A stretch of DNA of 64,000 nucleotides from CAZDDB01 sp963843285 (GTDB taxonomy: Bacteria > Acidobacteriota > HRBIN11 > JAKEFK01): positions 280,434 through 344,433 of the forward strand of contig CAWJJO010000020.1 of assembly GCA_963843285.1 (NCBI GenBank), given 5' to 3'. Below the pieces are notes generated by a model. That model was not told where the DNA came from and did no database searches. It was given only the letters and a program-made list of their open reading frames with translations. Below, piece after piece: positions 53,661 through 63,996 of the stretch. The first letter of the stretch is position 1, and every line of letters begins with the position of its first letter. The translations under genes and the position numbers were made by a program.

Positions 53661-54890
53661 ATGGTCATGACCCTAAAATGGACGTTTGTATGGGCTCCCT
53701 TAGTGGTCCTTCTTGTACTCACGCATCTGTGTTTTGCTAGTAACACATCGGTGATTGCAGGGAGCGGCCAACAATTCGGACAGGTAATTCTCCAGACAAA
53801 AGACGGAGGGTTCTTAGCGGCAGTTGATTCGAAACACAGTACAACGGTGATTGTGAAATTCGATGCCAATCAAGGCGTAGAATGGAGCACGTCGCTTCCG
53901 TTCCGCCGTACTTTGTCGATCGTGGAGACTAAATCCGGCTATATTTTGCAGTCCTATCACTCGCTCGCAAAAGTGGACCAGAACGGAAATCTAATTTGGC
54001 ACAGCATATTGACAGCTAATTTTCTAAGTCCAGTGATCCAGGTGAAACGCAACCTGGTTGTCGCAACAACGTACGAAGCCAGTGGCCGTTTTTCTGTTTT
54101 CAAAGTGGACGGCAATGGACATTCCTTATGGTTAAAGAACTACCATACCGCCGGATGCACGGAGAGCGAAAACGGTTCAGAAATCGTCCGAGCCTCTGGC
54201 GGAGGGTTTATCGTCTCAGGCTGGACAAATTGCTCCCCTGCAGGCCCGTTTCTGCTCAAGCTGGATGGATCAGGTAATGCAGCCTGGCGAAAGGTCTATC
54301 ATACAGATTCCGTGTTATTCAGCGGCAATGTGCTTGTAACAGGAGCAAGAGATGGCGGCTATGCGCTTGTTGCAAGCTTACGGAATCTAAGCTCCACGAC
54401 TTATTTACAGGTCTTCAAGGTGGATGCTAAAGGAAATCTGCAATGGCAAAAGTCCTATGCAAGCGGACTCTCAATCAGAAAGATCACCCAAGATCGAGAT
54501 GACGGCTATCTGCTTTTAGCGGGAGGCGGCGGTACTGTCAAGCTGGATTCTGCGGGGAATTTTGTATGGAAAAAATCACATGATTTTCAAGGTTCTGGCT
54601 CGCTTGAAGATATCTCTCAAACTACAGATGGCGGTCATATTGCTATCGGTCGCGCACACACACCATTCGGCGCCAGGTATGACGCCTGGCTGACGCTATT
54701 GGATGGAAATCTCGATTCCACCAGATCGTCCTGCGTTACAACTGCTGTCACATCTACGATTCAACCTCTATCTGAGTCCGTCACAGTCCAATCAAGCGGA
54801 TCCATTACTGTGCGGAGTGAAACCACAGGAGAACTGCATGGAGGTCTAGTCGCCGGTAGCTTTTCTGGAACGATCATAGGATGTGACTAG
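53661..54890 (+). CDS. Exported beta-propeller-like protein, unknown function
   Basis: About 409 residues with a signal peptide (WTFVWAPLVVLLVLTHLCFA). Repeats of the form FDANQGVEW, VDQNGNLIW, VDGNGHSLW, LDGSGNAAW, VDAKGNLQW and LDSAGNFVW recur about every 50 residues, each followed by a strand pattern, which suggests a six- or seven-bladed propeller. The C-terminal 60 residues are Ser/Thr-rich (TIQPLSESVTVQSSGSITV). It is intact though set between gene fragments. Start 53661 or 53667; the earlier ATG at 53628 lacks a signal sequence. Confidence 0.7.
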   Translation: MVMTLKWTFVWAPLVVLLVLTHLCFASNTSVIAGSGQQFGQVILQTKDGGFLAAVDSKHSTTVIVKFDANQGVEWSTSLPFRRTLSIVETKSGYILQSYHSLAKVDQNGNLIWHSILTANFLSPVIQVKRNLVVATTYEASGRFSVFKVDGNGHSLWLKNYHTAGCTESENGSEIVRASGGGFIVSGWTNCSPAGPFLLKLDGSGNAAWRKVYHTDSVLFSGNVLVTGARDGGYALVASLRNLSSTTYLQVFKVDAKGNLQWQKSYASGLSIRKITQDRDDGYLLLAGGGGTVKLDSAGNFVWKKSHDFQGSGSLEDISQTTDGGHIAIGRAHTPFGARYDAWLTLLDGNLDSTRSSCVTTAVTSTIQPLSESVTVQSSGSITVRSETTGELHGGLVAGSFSGTIIGCD

Positions 54891-54936
54891 AGATCTACAC
54901 TTAAGCGCGAGGACCGTTTATTGTTGACGCTCCAAC

Positions 54937-55260
54937 CTATTTCACGATTTCCAAGGGCGGTTGTTTCCATGTTCCATTGAACGCTTCCGGCTTAGGATAA
55001 TAGATGCGCAATACAAGAGAAACGTCCGTTTGGCGCGGGTAGCCAGTTCGATTCCTTTGGCTTCTCGGGCGCATCCTTCTGAATCAAGAGCGTCACTCCC
55101 CCATCCTGGTCCTTTTTCAATTTGGGTAGCATCGAAGAATTGATGAGATAGCGGTTCAGCGGATTGGCTACGAGCAGGGATTCCGCCGCGTTGTACATAG
55201 TGAGCGACCAGAATGTATTTGCCGGGGGATCCGACCGGAAACACTACTTCTCGTTTGACG
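54937..55260 (-). pseudogene. Fragment of a DUF1254/DUF1214 protein gene
   Basis: The minus strand reads SDPPANTFWSLTMYNAAES, NPLNRYLINSSMLPKLKKDQDGG, KESNWLPAPNG and, after a frameshift, PKPEAFNGTWKQPPLEIV then stop. This is the C-terminal DUF1214 pattern (FWSLTMY, NPxxRY, SNWLPAP, PKPExxxGTW). The N-terminal part is missing and its start is overlapped by the end of the 55244-56830 gene. Confidence 0.78.
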
Positions 55261-56830
55261 TCAGAAATCCAAGTTGATTGAATACGCCGGCCGCATACTG
55301 CGGAAGATCTGCCGCCGGACCGGATCTCTTCTTGGCGGTTCGCTTCTGCTGGGAATCAGGCACCGGAATCGATATTTCGACCGGAATGGGGGCTGGAGCG
55401 TTTTGTTGCGGAACGGAGGCTGTTGTCTGCACAGGTTTTGCGGGCGCGACCGGTGGACGGGGGACAGCCGGCGCCGGTTTTGGGACAACGGGAGGGACAG
55501 TCTTTTGCGGCGCGCCCACTGCAGTTTGCGGAAGCGATTTGAATGTCGTTTGCGCTTTCGGTGTCTCCGGCAGGGGCGCAGGCTTCAAAGGCGCAATTCC
55601 CTTCTTCGCGGATACTTCATCAATTAAACTACGCACCGTCTCAATCCGTTCGGCAAATTCGGAATAGATCGTCTCTGCGGCAGCAGGTTGAACGCCGGCA
55701 TTTTTCATGATCATCGGGATCACGATATTCTTCTGACCGCCTTTGAGCATCCGCGTGACAATATTCATTGCGGCCGGATTATCCTGATAGAACTTTTTAG
55801 CGCAGATCTCTGCAAGCTGATCCATTGTCTTTCCGTGCCGCAGCCAAATCTCTAATTCAAAGTCCAGAAGATCCTGCTCGTACTGGTGGAAGCGGGAACT
55901 GTCCACAAACGGTTTGCTTCTTTTCCGAAAAAGCACGTAAAGCAAAACGAGAACACCGGCGCCGCTGATCGCTGCAATCACAAGCGCGACGGTAGTGGAA
56001 TTACTTTCAGATGCCGACGGAGACTTCATTTCGCTCTGGGTGGATGTTTCTTCGCCGACATTCTCCTCAACCGATGGTTGCTCTTCCTGCTGCCGGTTCT
56101 CCAGTGTCGGAGGAGGCAAAGCGTTGGGTTTGGACAACGGCGGAGGTGAAGGAATGGGGATCGGTTCTGATGAAACAGGAGGGGTGGCTTCCGGCGCAAG
56201 CGCGGGCTTTGCTTTGGGCACATCGAAGCTGGAATCGAACGTTGTCGCATCCAGAATTTTCTTTCCGAACGTGCCGGCTGAGTTCTTGTAGATCAAAATG
56301 TAAGCGGAGTCCGGTACAATCGGCGTATTCAACGCTTCGTCGTACCAGAGGGTACCCGTATCATCGTCGTACCAGTAGTAGACGTAACGAGTGTCCTGTT
56401 TGGCGGCCTCCCGGCTTCCAACCGTGTACGCATGAACCGTATCACCCGCCTTGATGGATCCAACATCTTTCCTGGCCTTCGCGATGATCAGCGAACGCTC
56501 CCATTCCGCCTTCAATGCTTCCTGCCGCGCGGCAGAACCCGGGACCGGCATCCTCGCGGCTCCTACTTGCGGCTTACCCGAATTGGTGACCTTCGTTTCT
56601 CCGTAGGTTCCTACGGGAGATCCGATTCCGCTCATGTCCAGATCGAGTGCGGAAACGGGAACCGTCATCACACTCCCATCGCTTCCATAAAGTTCTGCCT
56701 TGTCTCCTTTGAAAACAACCCTTTGCACCCGCTTCTCCTTTCCATCCTTGAAGTAGATGGTCATTTCAGCGAAGCAAAATGAAACAAGAAGAAAGGCCAG
56801 GAAAAAGAATCCGACGCGCTTACCGTTCAT
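55244..56830 (-). CDS. Exported, membrane-anchored proline-rich protein, unknown function
   Basis: A 528-residue protein. A signal peptide (VGFFFLAFLLVSFCFA) leads into a short SH3-like beta domain (MTIYFKDGKEKRVQRVVFKGDKAELYGSDG). A proline-rich stretch, a membrane segment (VALVIAAISGAGVLVLLYVLF near residue 285), a helical domain and a second Pro/Ala-rich region follow, ending FNQLGFLTSNEK. The conserved tail is duplicated at 53492. It may be an envelope-spanning adaptor; no family was recognised. Confidence 0.65.
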   Translation of the reverse strand: MNGKRVGFFFLAFLLVSFCFAEMTIYFKDGKEKRVQRVVFKGDKAELYGSDGSVMTVPVSALDLDMSGIGSPVGTYGETKVTNSGKPQVGAARMPVPGSAARQEALKAEWERSLIIAKARKDVGSIKAGDTVHAYTVGSREAAKQDTRYVYYWYDDDTGTLWYDEALNTPIVPDSAYILIYKNSAGTFGKKILDATTFDSSFDVPKAKPALAPEATPPVSSEPIPIPSPPPLSKPNALPPPTLENRQQEEQPSVEENVGEETSTQSEMKSPSASESNSTTVALVIAAISGAGVLVLLYVLFRKRSKPFVDSSRFHQYEQDLLDFELEIWLRHGKTMDQLAEICAKKFYQDNPAAMNIVTRMLKGGQKNIVIPMIMKNAGVQPAAAETIYSEFAERIETVRSLIDEVSAKKGIAPLKPAPLPETPKAQTTFKSLPQTAVGAPQKTVPPVVPKPAPAVPRPPVAPAKPVQTTASVPQQNAPAPIPVEISIPVPDSQQKRTAKKRSGPAADLPQYAAGVFNQLGFLTSNEK

Positions 56831-56840
56831 CGTTGTCTCC

Positions 56841-57200
56841 TTAAGGATATCTCATCAAACCGAACTCGGGAATTAAGCGATTTGCAGAGTTTTTTGCCAC
56901 AGCAATCATGTTTTCAACGCAATACTGAAAATCCTGAAAACTCATTCCTTCCATAGTACGAAGGCAAACAAGATTGATGGTGTTCAGCGGCTCATCCACG
57001 GCAAAATGAACCGATTCGGTGGCGCCGTTATTGTAAAACAGCAGTTGTTCAAAGATATCCTCCGCTCCCACATCGGGAATGTAAAACAATGGTCTGGAAA
57101 GAACGAGACAATCCAATTTGTCACCCGGACGCGTGAACAGCGCGAGAGAAATTTCCTGCTCACGAAAGACCATCCGGCCAAAGAACATTTGTGTCGCTTT
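56841..57200 (-). CDS. Truncated gene at the contig join, YbjN/chaperone-like
   Basis: The last ~118 codons of a gene whose 5' end is lost at the join near 57,200. The retained protein (MFFGRMVFREQEISLALFTRPGDKLDCLVLSR, then FEQLLFYNNGATESVHFAVDEPLNTINLVCLRT and FQDFQYCVENMIAVA) resembles YbjN or type III secretion chaperone-like folds, but weakly. Frame continuity beyond 57,200 into GC-rich sequence is fortuitous. It lies ten bases downstream of the 55244-56830 gene start on the same strand. Confidence 0.55.
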   Translation of the reverse strand, partial: KATQMFFGRMVFREQEISLALFTRPGDKLDCLVLSRPLFYIPDVGAEDIFEQLLFYNNGATESVHFAVDEPLNTINLVCLRTMEGMSFQDFQYCVENMIAVAKNSANRLIPEFGLMRYP

Positions 57201-57205
57201 GCCAC
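57190..57205. other. Join between two genomes (probable assembly chimera)
   Basis: Left of this point GC is moderate and codons match the preceding 57 kb; right of it, third positions are nearly all G or C and genes are actinobacterial. On the minus strand a DUF4396 protein ends abruptly in RAGVGVA and the frame passes directly into the truncated left-hand gene. No repeat, tRNA end or integrase marks the spot. Confidence 0.85.
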
Positions 57206-57456
57206 CCCGACCCCGGCACGCAGGACGCCGCGCATCGTCAGGGCGTAGCCGAAGACGAACGCCAACGCGACCGCGAGCACGACCGTCGCCGTGTTCGACA
57301 GCCCGGCAGCGGTGCCGATCACCATGCCCAGCACCTCGCCGATCGCGCACCCCGTCAGGCAGTGCAGCGTCGCCGATGCCGCGACCGACCACGGCACCGA
57401 CGCGAACCCGGTCGGACCGGAGTGGTGCTCGTGCTCGTGCTCGTGCCGAACGACAT
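57205..57456 (-). CDS. DUF4396 family membrane protein, partial
   Basis: A GC-rich fragment encoding HEHEHEHHSGPTG, then PWSVAASATLHCLTGCAIGE, VLGMVIGTAAG and a second membrane segment ending LTMRGVLRAGVGVA, where the contig join cuts it. The His/Glu-rich start and the CLTGCAIGE segment are typical of DUF4396 proteins. The ATG at 57456, preceded by GAGAGGGG, is one base out of frame with the His-rich segment, so an indel is likely. A CsoR-like operator lies just upstream, hinting at a copper link. Confidence 0.7.
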
Positions 57457-57472
57457 GTCGATCCCCTCTCTG

Positions 57473-57489
57473 ATACCCCCCTAGGGTAT
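57473..57489. promoter_or_regulatory. CsoR-type operator
   Basis: ATACCC, five-base centre CCCTA, GGGTAT: a perfect inverted repeat of the ATACCCCCCTAGGGTAT type bound by CsoR/RcnR-family copper sensors in actinobacteria. It lies 17 bases upstream of the DUF4396 start. Confidence 0.7.
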
Positions 57490-57613
57490 GTAAAACGGAG
57501 GTCGAGCGTCAAGCAGGCCACCCCGCCGGTATCGGGTCACACCTACGGCCGACTGCCGGGGAGGCTCCCCCGATCGATCCTCAGCGTCGTCACAGGGCCA
57601 GCGACGCAGAGTC

Positions 57614-57644
57614 GGGACCTGGAGGGCGCCGCCCTCCAGGTCCC
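57614..57644. terminator. Strong GC-rich hairpin, possible bidirectional terminator
   Basis: GGGACCTGGAGGGCG, one base, then its exact complement: a 15+15 inverted repeat (about 13 pairs with a five-base loop). No T-run follows, as is common for hairpin terminators in high-GC actinobacteria. It lies between the divergent DUF4396 and epimerase genes, so its role is uncertain. Confidence 0.55.
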
Positions 57645-57666
57645 CGTGCGTGATCGAAGGGCGCTG

Positions 57667-58686
57667 ATGCGAGTGCGGACTCCGCCCAGGTCCGCGTCGG
57701 CCGAACGCCGCCGGCCGGACTCGCTGGACACCGCTCTCCCCGTGCCCGGCCGTCCGCCCCGCTACCTCGTCACCGGTGGGCGGGGGTTCATCGGTGCCCA
57801 CACCGTTCGCCGTCTCGTCCTGTCCGGCTGTGAGGTGCACGCCACCACCCGGAAGCCACCGCCCGTCAGCGCCGCCGACGGTGACGTGGTGGCAGGCGGA
57901 CCTGGCCGACGGGGCCGCCACCCGTCACATCGTCGACCAGGTCCGGCCCGACGTCGTGATCCACCTTGCCAGCCGCGCCGAGGGATCCCGGGATCTCGAC
58001 CTGGTCGTGCCGATGCTCAACGACAACGTGCTGAGCGTGATCAACATCATGGCGGCCGCGATGCGCATCCCGGGCTGCCGCGTCGTGGTGGCCGGTTCGG
58101 TCGAGGAGCACGGCGATCCGGGCCCCGGCGCGGGTGTTCGTCCCCCTACGCCGCGTCCAAGGTGGCGGCGACGACCTACGCCACCCTCTTTCGCGACGTC
58201 GGCGACCTCCCGGTCGTCGTCCTACGGCTGGCGATGGTCTACGGCCCGGGGGATCCGCACGGCCGGCGGCTGATGCCCTACGTCATCGACAGCCTGTTAC
58301 GGGGTGTCGAGCCGGCGCTGAGCAGCGGGCTGCGCTACGTCGATTGGGTGTACGTCGACGATGTGGTCGATGCACTGCTCGCTGCGGCGATCGAGCCGTC
58401 GGCCGTGGGCCAGGTGCTCGACATCGGCACGGGGCAGCCCATGAGGATCCGCGACGCTGTCGGCCTGGTCTGCGACGTGATCGGCACGTCGACCCGCCCC
58501 GCGTTCGGGCGGATACCGGACCGGCGCGGCGAGTGCGACCTCATTGCAGACCCCGGTCCTGCCGAACTTCACTTGAAGTGGCGGGCGCAGATCGGTCTGC
58601 GCGCCGGTGTCGAGCGAACGGTCGCGTGGCATGCCCGAGGGACCGCCGGCGTTGCGGTGAGCGTTGGATCACGGGCTCTTGCCTGA
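57667..58686 (+). CDS. NAD-dependent epimerase/dehydratase (two frameshifts)
   Basis: An extended short-chain dehydrogenase, about 340 residues. The Rossmann motif YLVTGGRGFIGAHTVRRL is in the first frame; VTWWQADLADGAATRHIVDQ, PDVVIHLAS and MRIPGCRVVVAGSVEEHG are in a second frame; YAASKVAATTYATLFRD (the YxxxK site), GLRYVDWVYVDDVVDAL and the C-terminus return to the first. Compensating indels lie near 57,885 and 58,130. Substrate is probably a nucleotide sugar. The frameshifts look like sequence errors. Confidence 0.75.
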   Translation: MRVRTPPRSASAERRRPDSLDTALPVPGRPPRYLVTGGRGFIGAHTVRRLVLSGCEVHATTRKPPPVSAADGDVVAGGPGRRGRHPSHRRPGPARRRDPPCQPRRGIPGSRPGRADAQRQRAERDQHHGGRDAHPGLPRRGGRFGRGARRSGPRRGCSSPYAASKVAATTYATLFRDVGDLPVVVLRLAMVYGPGDPHGRRLMPYVIDSLLRGVEPALSSGLRYVDWVYVDDVVDALLAAAIEPSAVGQVLDIGTGQPMRIRDAVGLVCDVIGTSTRPAFGRIPDRRGECDLIADPGPAELHLKWRAQIGLRAGVERTVAWHARGTAGVAVSVGSRALA

Positions 58687-58793
58687 TCCGCGTGAACCAG
58701 AGTCAGCGGGGATCATCCGACAAGTGCTTCGCGCCACTGACGGGCCACGAGTGACGAGCCAGAATGTCGATCGACTTGTCGCCAGAGAAGGTG

Positions 58794-58867
58794 TGCCCCC
58801 GGCAGGACTCGAACCTGCGACCTAGAGATTAGAAGGCTCTTGCTCTATCCAGCTGAGCTACGGAGGC
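58794..58867 (-). tRNA. tRNA-Arg (anticodon TCT)
   Basis: Reading the minus strand, a full cloverleaf is visible: acceptor GCCTCCG with CGGGGGC, D-arm AGCTCAGCTGGATAGAGC, anticodon loop CTTCTAA with anticodon TCT, and T-arm GCAGGTTCGAGTCCTGC. The discriminator is A, and no CCA is encoded. The tRNA lies between the epimerase and the PP2C gene. Confidence 0.92.
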
Positions 58868-59009
58868 TGTGCGGTGCGCTCGGCGCCGCAGATCGAGCCT
58901 AGCGAATGCGGCGGCGGAGCACGTTGCGGCAGGTCACCGATCGGACCCGTTCGAGCGACACACCAGTACCGGAGAGCGGGGCCCGAGCGGTTGTTGAGAA
59001 GGTAGGCCC

Positions 59010-59807
59010 ATGACTCCGACGGTGCGCTCGGCGGCCGGGTCCGACATCGGGCGGCGCCGTGCCGCGAATCAGGACTCCGCCTACACCAGCTCGCGCCTTC
59101 TCGCTGTCGCCGACGGCATGGGCGGGCACGCCCACGGCGAGGTGGCCAGTGCGGTGGCGATCAACGCGGTCGCCGAGGTCGATGCCTCGCTCGACGGGGT
59201 CGACCTGCAGAACGTCGACCTGCTCAGCACTCTCGGCACCGCGATGGACACCGCTGCGCAACGGCTCACCGATGTCGCCGACTCCGATCCGGCGCTGCGC
59301 GGGACGGGGACGACGCTGGTCGCGCTGCTGCTCGACGGCACGCGGGTGGGCATCGGGCACGTCGGCGACTCCCGCGCCTACCTGCTGCGCGACGGTGAGC
59401 TCCACCAGCTCACCCACGACCACACGCTGGTGCAGAGCCTGATCGACGAGGGCCGGCTGACCGTGGACGAGGCGGCGGATCATCCGCGCCGCTCGGTCCT
59501 CGTCCGCACGCTGCAGGAGGGCAGTCCGGCCGAGCCCGACCTCTTCCCGATCGACGGTCGGATCGGCGACCGCTTCCTCGTCTGCTCGGACGGTGTGACC
59601 GCGGTGCTGGACGCCGACGAGATCCATGAGGTGCTCTCGGACGTCGCCGAGCCCGCGGATGCCGTCGACCGCCTCATCGCGCTCGCGAACGAGGGCGGCG
59701 GCCCGGACAACATCACCTGCGTCGTCGCGGATCTCGTCGACGGTGTCCCGTCGGACGCGGGCGGATTCCTCTTCGGCGCCGCGGCCGAGACGTCGAACGC
59801 GTCCTGA
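59010..59807 (+). CDS. PP2C-family Ser/Thr protein phosphatase
   Basis: A 265-residue metal-dependent phosphatase of the PstP type, without a membrane domain. Motifs: GRRRAANQDSAY, VADGMGGHAHGE (metal ligands), GTGTTLVALLLDG, VGHVGDSRAYLLRDGEL (as GHVGDSRAY), LVCSDGVTAVLDADE and GGGPDNITCVV. It would oppose Ser/Thr kinases. Reading frame is intact, unlike its neighbours. Confidence 0.92.
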   Translation: MTPTVRSAAGSDIGRRRAANQDSAYTSSRLLAVADGMGGHAHGEVASAVAINAVAEVDASLDGVDLQNVDLLSTLGTAMDTAAQRLTDVADSDPALRGTGTTLVALLLDGTRVGIGHVGDSRAYLLRDGELHQLTHDHTLVQSLIDEGRLTVDEAADHPRRSVLVRTLQEGSPAEPDLFPIDGRIGDRFLVCSDGVTAVLDADEIHEVLSDVAEPADAVDRLIALANEGGGPDNITCVVADLVDGVPSDAGGFLFGAAAETSNAS

Positions 59808-59857
59808 CCCGGCTGCCGATCGCGGTTCCTGTCGGGCCCCGGGCATAGCCTGGGTCC

Positions 59858-61989
59858 ATGGCGCAGACGACGGCCCCACCCGGCACCCCGTCCCGGCGCG
59901 GTTCGACCGGTGTCCTCGGGCTCGTGGGCGCAGGGGCCGTGCTGGCAGCCGCTGATCGCCGCTGTGCTGACGCTCGTGGTCGGCGGGCCGGTCGACGCGG
60001 TGCCCGGGTTGTCGAACCCGGACCGGCTCACCACGATCGGGCTGCCCGCGGTACGAGCCCTCGCGGAGATCTCGATGGCGGTCGCCGTCGGCGCGCTGCT
60101 GCTCGCCGCGTTCCTGGTGCCACCGCAGCGCTCCGGGTTCCTGGACGTCGCCGGCTACCGTGCCGTGCGTTCCGCCGCGGCCGCCGCGTTCGTCTGGGCG
60201 CTGGCGGCCGCGCTGATGGTGCCGTTGACGGTGGCCGACACGCTCGGCAGGCCGCTCGACGAGGTACTCGACGTGGGGCTGCTCGCCCAGACCGTGCCCC
60301 GGCTGAGCAGCGCGACGGCGTGGCTGGCGACGGCCCTGATCGCCCTGGTGGTGCTCGCCGCCTGCCGGACCGTGCTCGGGTGGGGGTGGACGGTGGTGAC
60401 CTTCGGACTCTGCGCTGCTCGGACCGCTGCCCGTCACCCTGACGGGCCACTCGGCGTCGGGTGGAGCACATGACGTCGCCAGCGACAGCCTGATGTTGCA
60501 CGTGCTCGCCGCCTGCCTCTGGGTCGGCGGGCTGATCGCGGTGCTCGGCGACCGCGGCCGCGCGCGGACCCGATCGGGCAGCTGCGCTCGAGACGGCCGT
60601 GCCTCGATTCTCCCGCATGGCGTTGGTGTGCTGGGTCGTCGTCGGACTCACCGGGGTCGTGAACGCGCTGGTCCGCGTGGCGCCCGGCCGATCTGTTCAC
60701 CACCGGGTACGGCGCGCTGGTGGTGGGCAAGGCCGTGGCGCTGGGCGCGCTCGGCGCTGCTGGGGCTCGTGCACCGCAGGCGAACGGTGGCTCGTGCCGC
60801 CGCGGGGGAGGCGCGAGCGCTGGTGCGTCTCGCCGCCGTCGAGATCGTCCTGATGCTCGCGACGGTCGGTCTGGCGGTCGCGCTCGGCCGTAGTGCACCC
60901 CCGGCCTCGGCCGCCGGGCCGCCGTCCCGGACCGAGGTGCTGATCGGCTACGACCTCACTGCCCCGCCGACGGCGGCGCGTCTGCTGCTCGACTGGCGGT
61001 TCGACCTGATCTTCGGCACTGCGGCGCTCGTCTTGGCGGCGGCGTACCTCGCGGGAGTCCGGCGCCTGCGCCGCCGCGGTGATGGCGTGGCCCGTCGGCC
61101 GGATTCTCGCCTGGCTGGGTGGATGCGCGGCTCTGCTCGTCGCCACCAGCTCCGGCATCGGACGCTACGGGCCGGCGATGTTCAGCGTGCACATGGCCGA
61201 GCACATGATCCTCTCGATGCTGGTGCCCATCCTGCTGGTGCTGGGCGCTCCGGTGACGCTCGCGCTGCGGGCCTTGCCGCCGGCCGGCCGAGCCGGACCA
61301 CCCGGTCCACGTGAGTGGCTGCTGGCCGCCGTGCACTCGCCGTGGGCGCGGTTCTTCACCCACCCGCTCGTGGCGCTGCCGGTGTTCGTCGGCAGCTACT
61401 ACGCCCTGTACTTCTCGGGGCTGTTCGCCGCGGCGCTGCCCGTGCACGGCGCGCACGTCTTCATGAACCTGCACTTCCTGGTCAGCGGCCTGTTGTTCTT
61501 CTGGCCGCTGATCGGCGTCGACCCGGCGCCGCGGCGCCTGCCTCCGGCGGCCCGGCTCGGTGTCGTGTTCGCGTCGGTGCCGTTCCACGCCTTCTTCGGT
61601 GTGGCGCTGATGGGCGCGGGCACGGTGATCGGGGGCGCCTTCTACCGGGCGCTGGCCCTGCCATGGGTGACGGACCCGCTGCGCGACCAGCAGGTCGGAG
61701 GCGGCCTGGCGTGGGCGTCCGGAGAGCTGCCCGCTGCTTGCTGGTGGTGATCGTGTTGCTCGTGCAGTGGTCTCGCCAGGACGAGCGGTCGGCTCGCCGC
61801 GATGATCGCCGCGCAGACGCGGACGGCGACGCCGACCTGGTGGCCTACAACGCCATGCTGCGCCACTTGGCCACGGGCGGGACGCCGTCCGGCGCGGACG
61901 ACGAAGTGCGGCCGGGGTCACACGATGCCGTTCGGCGCGACGAGGACGAACCGGTGCCGCACGAGGAGCGCTCCGTCGGCTCGTCCTGA
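59858..61989 (+). CDS. CopD/CtaG-like copper and cytochrome oxidase assembly fusion (multiple frameshifts)
   Basis: A polytopic protein of about 700 residues read across at least six frame changes. The first half is CopD-like (LIAAVLTLVVGG, LATALIALVVLAACRTVLGW, LHVLAACLWVGGLIAVLGDRG, VCWVVVGLTGVVNALVRV, TTGYGALVVGKAVALGALG). The second half is CtaG/caa3_CtaG-like (FSVHMAEHMILSMLVPILLVLGAPVTLALR, HVFMNLHFLVSGLLFFWPLIGVDP, PFHAFFGVALMGAGTVIGG). The C-terminus is a charged tail ending EERSVGSS. Fusions of these domains are known in actinobacteria. Frame changes near every 150-300 bases suggest sequencing errors rather than decay. Confidence 0.75.
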
Positions 61990-62465
61990 GGGCGAGGTCG
62001 GCGCTGGTCAACAGGCTGCTCGCCCAGCCCGGCAACCGTGTGCGACAGGCCGCCGACGGGCGACCGTTCGTCGCACGCGAGGATCGCGCTGGAGACGACC
62101 GGTTTGGGTGTTCGTCCAGGTCAGAGCGCTGCAAGGGGGGCGATTTGACCCTGGCGGAAGCGCTCGCGTAACTTCTCTTCGTCAGCGAGACGCCGGACAG
62201 AACGAGCCCCTCGGGGAGCGGTCACCAGGCCCGCTGATCTTCCCTCCGGGGCCGCCGAGAACCTCAGTTCTCTTGTGGCGTACAGGTGGGAAACACAAGC
62301 CCCGAACTGCGGCTCAACGGCTGCGGATTGGTGTGCGGGTGTCTTTTGAGAACTCAACAGTGTGTCGAGCTTGTTTGTTCGGACTGGTGGTGTTGTGCCA
62401 GTTTGATGTTTTGCCTTGATGTGTCCACGGCCCCGTCCGTGGTGTCGAGGCTTGTTAGAGCCAGT
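61990..62465 (+). promoter_or_regulatory. rRNA operon leader
   Basis: About 475 bases without a supported gene. The last part carries a BoxA-like element (TCTTTTGAGAACTCAACAG near 62342-62360) used for rRNA antitermination, then a perfect hairpin CCACGG/CCGTGG at 62425-62442 likely used in 16S processing. No clear promoter was identified in 61,990-62,320. Confidence 0.7.

Positions 62466-63996
<1,531 letters not shown>

Noticed and set aside
56841..57521. A 226-residue reading frame crossing the join as a real gene
   Set aside because: Its first half is the antisense of GC-rich DNA and its second half belongs to another genome; the continuity is accidental.
57118..58686. A single 522-residue protein over the epimerase region
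   Set aside because: The first 180 codons are upstream of any plausible start and low-complexity Arg/Pro; only the part from about 57667 has epimerase character.
58899..60437. A 512-residue minus-strand frame opposite the PP2C gene
   Set aside because: It is a high-GC antisense frame rich in Arg, Gly and Pro with no domain; the PP2C gene on the other strand is clear.
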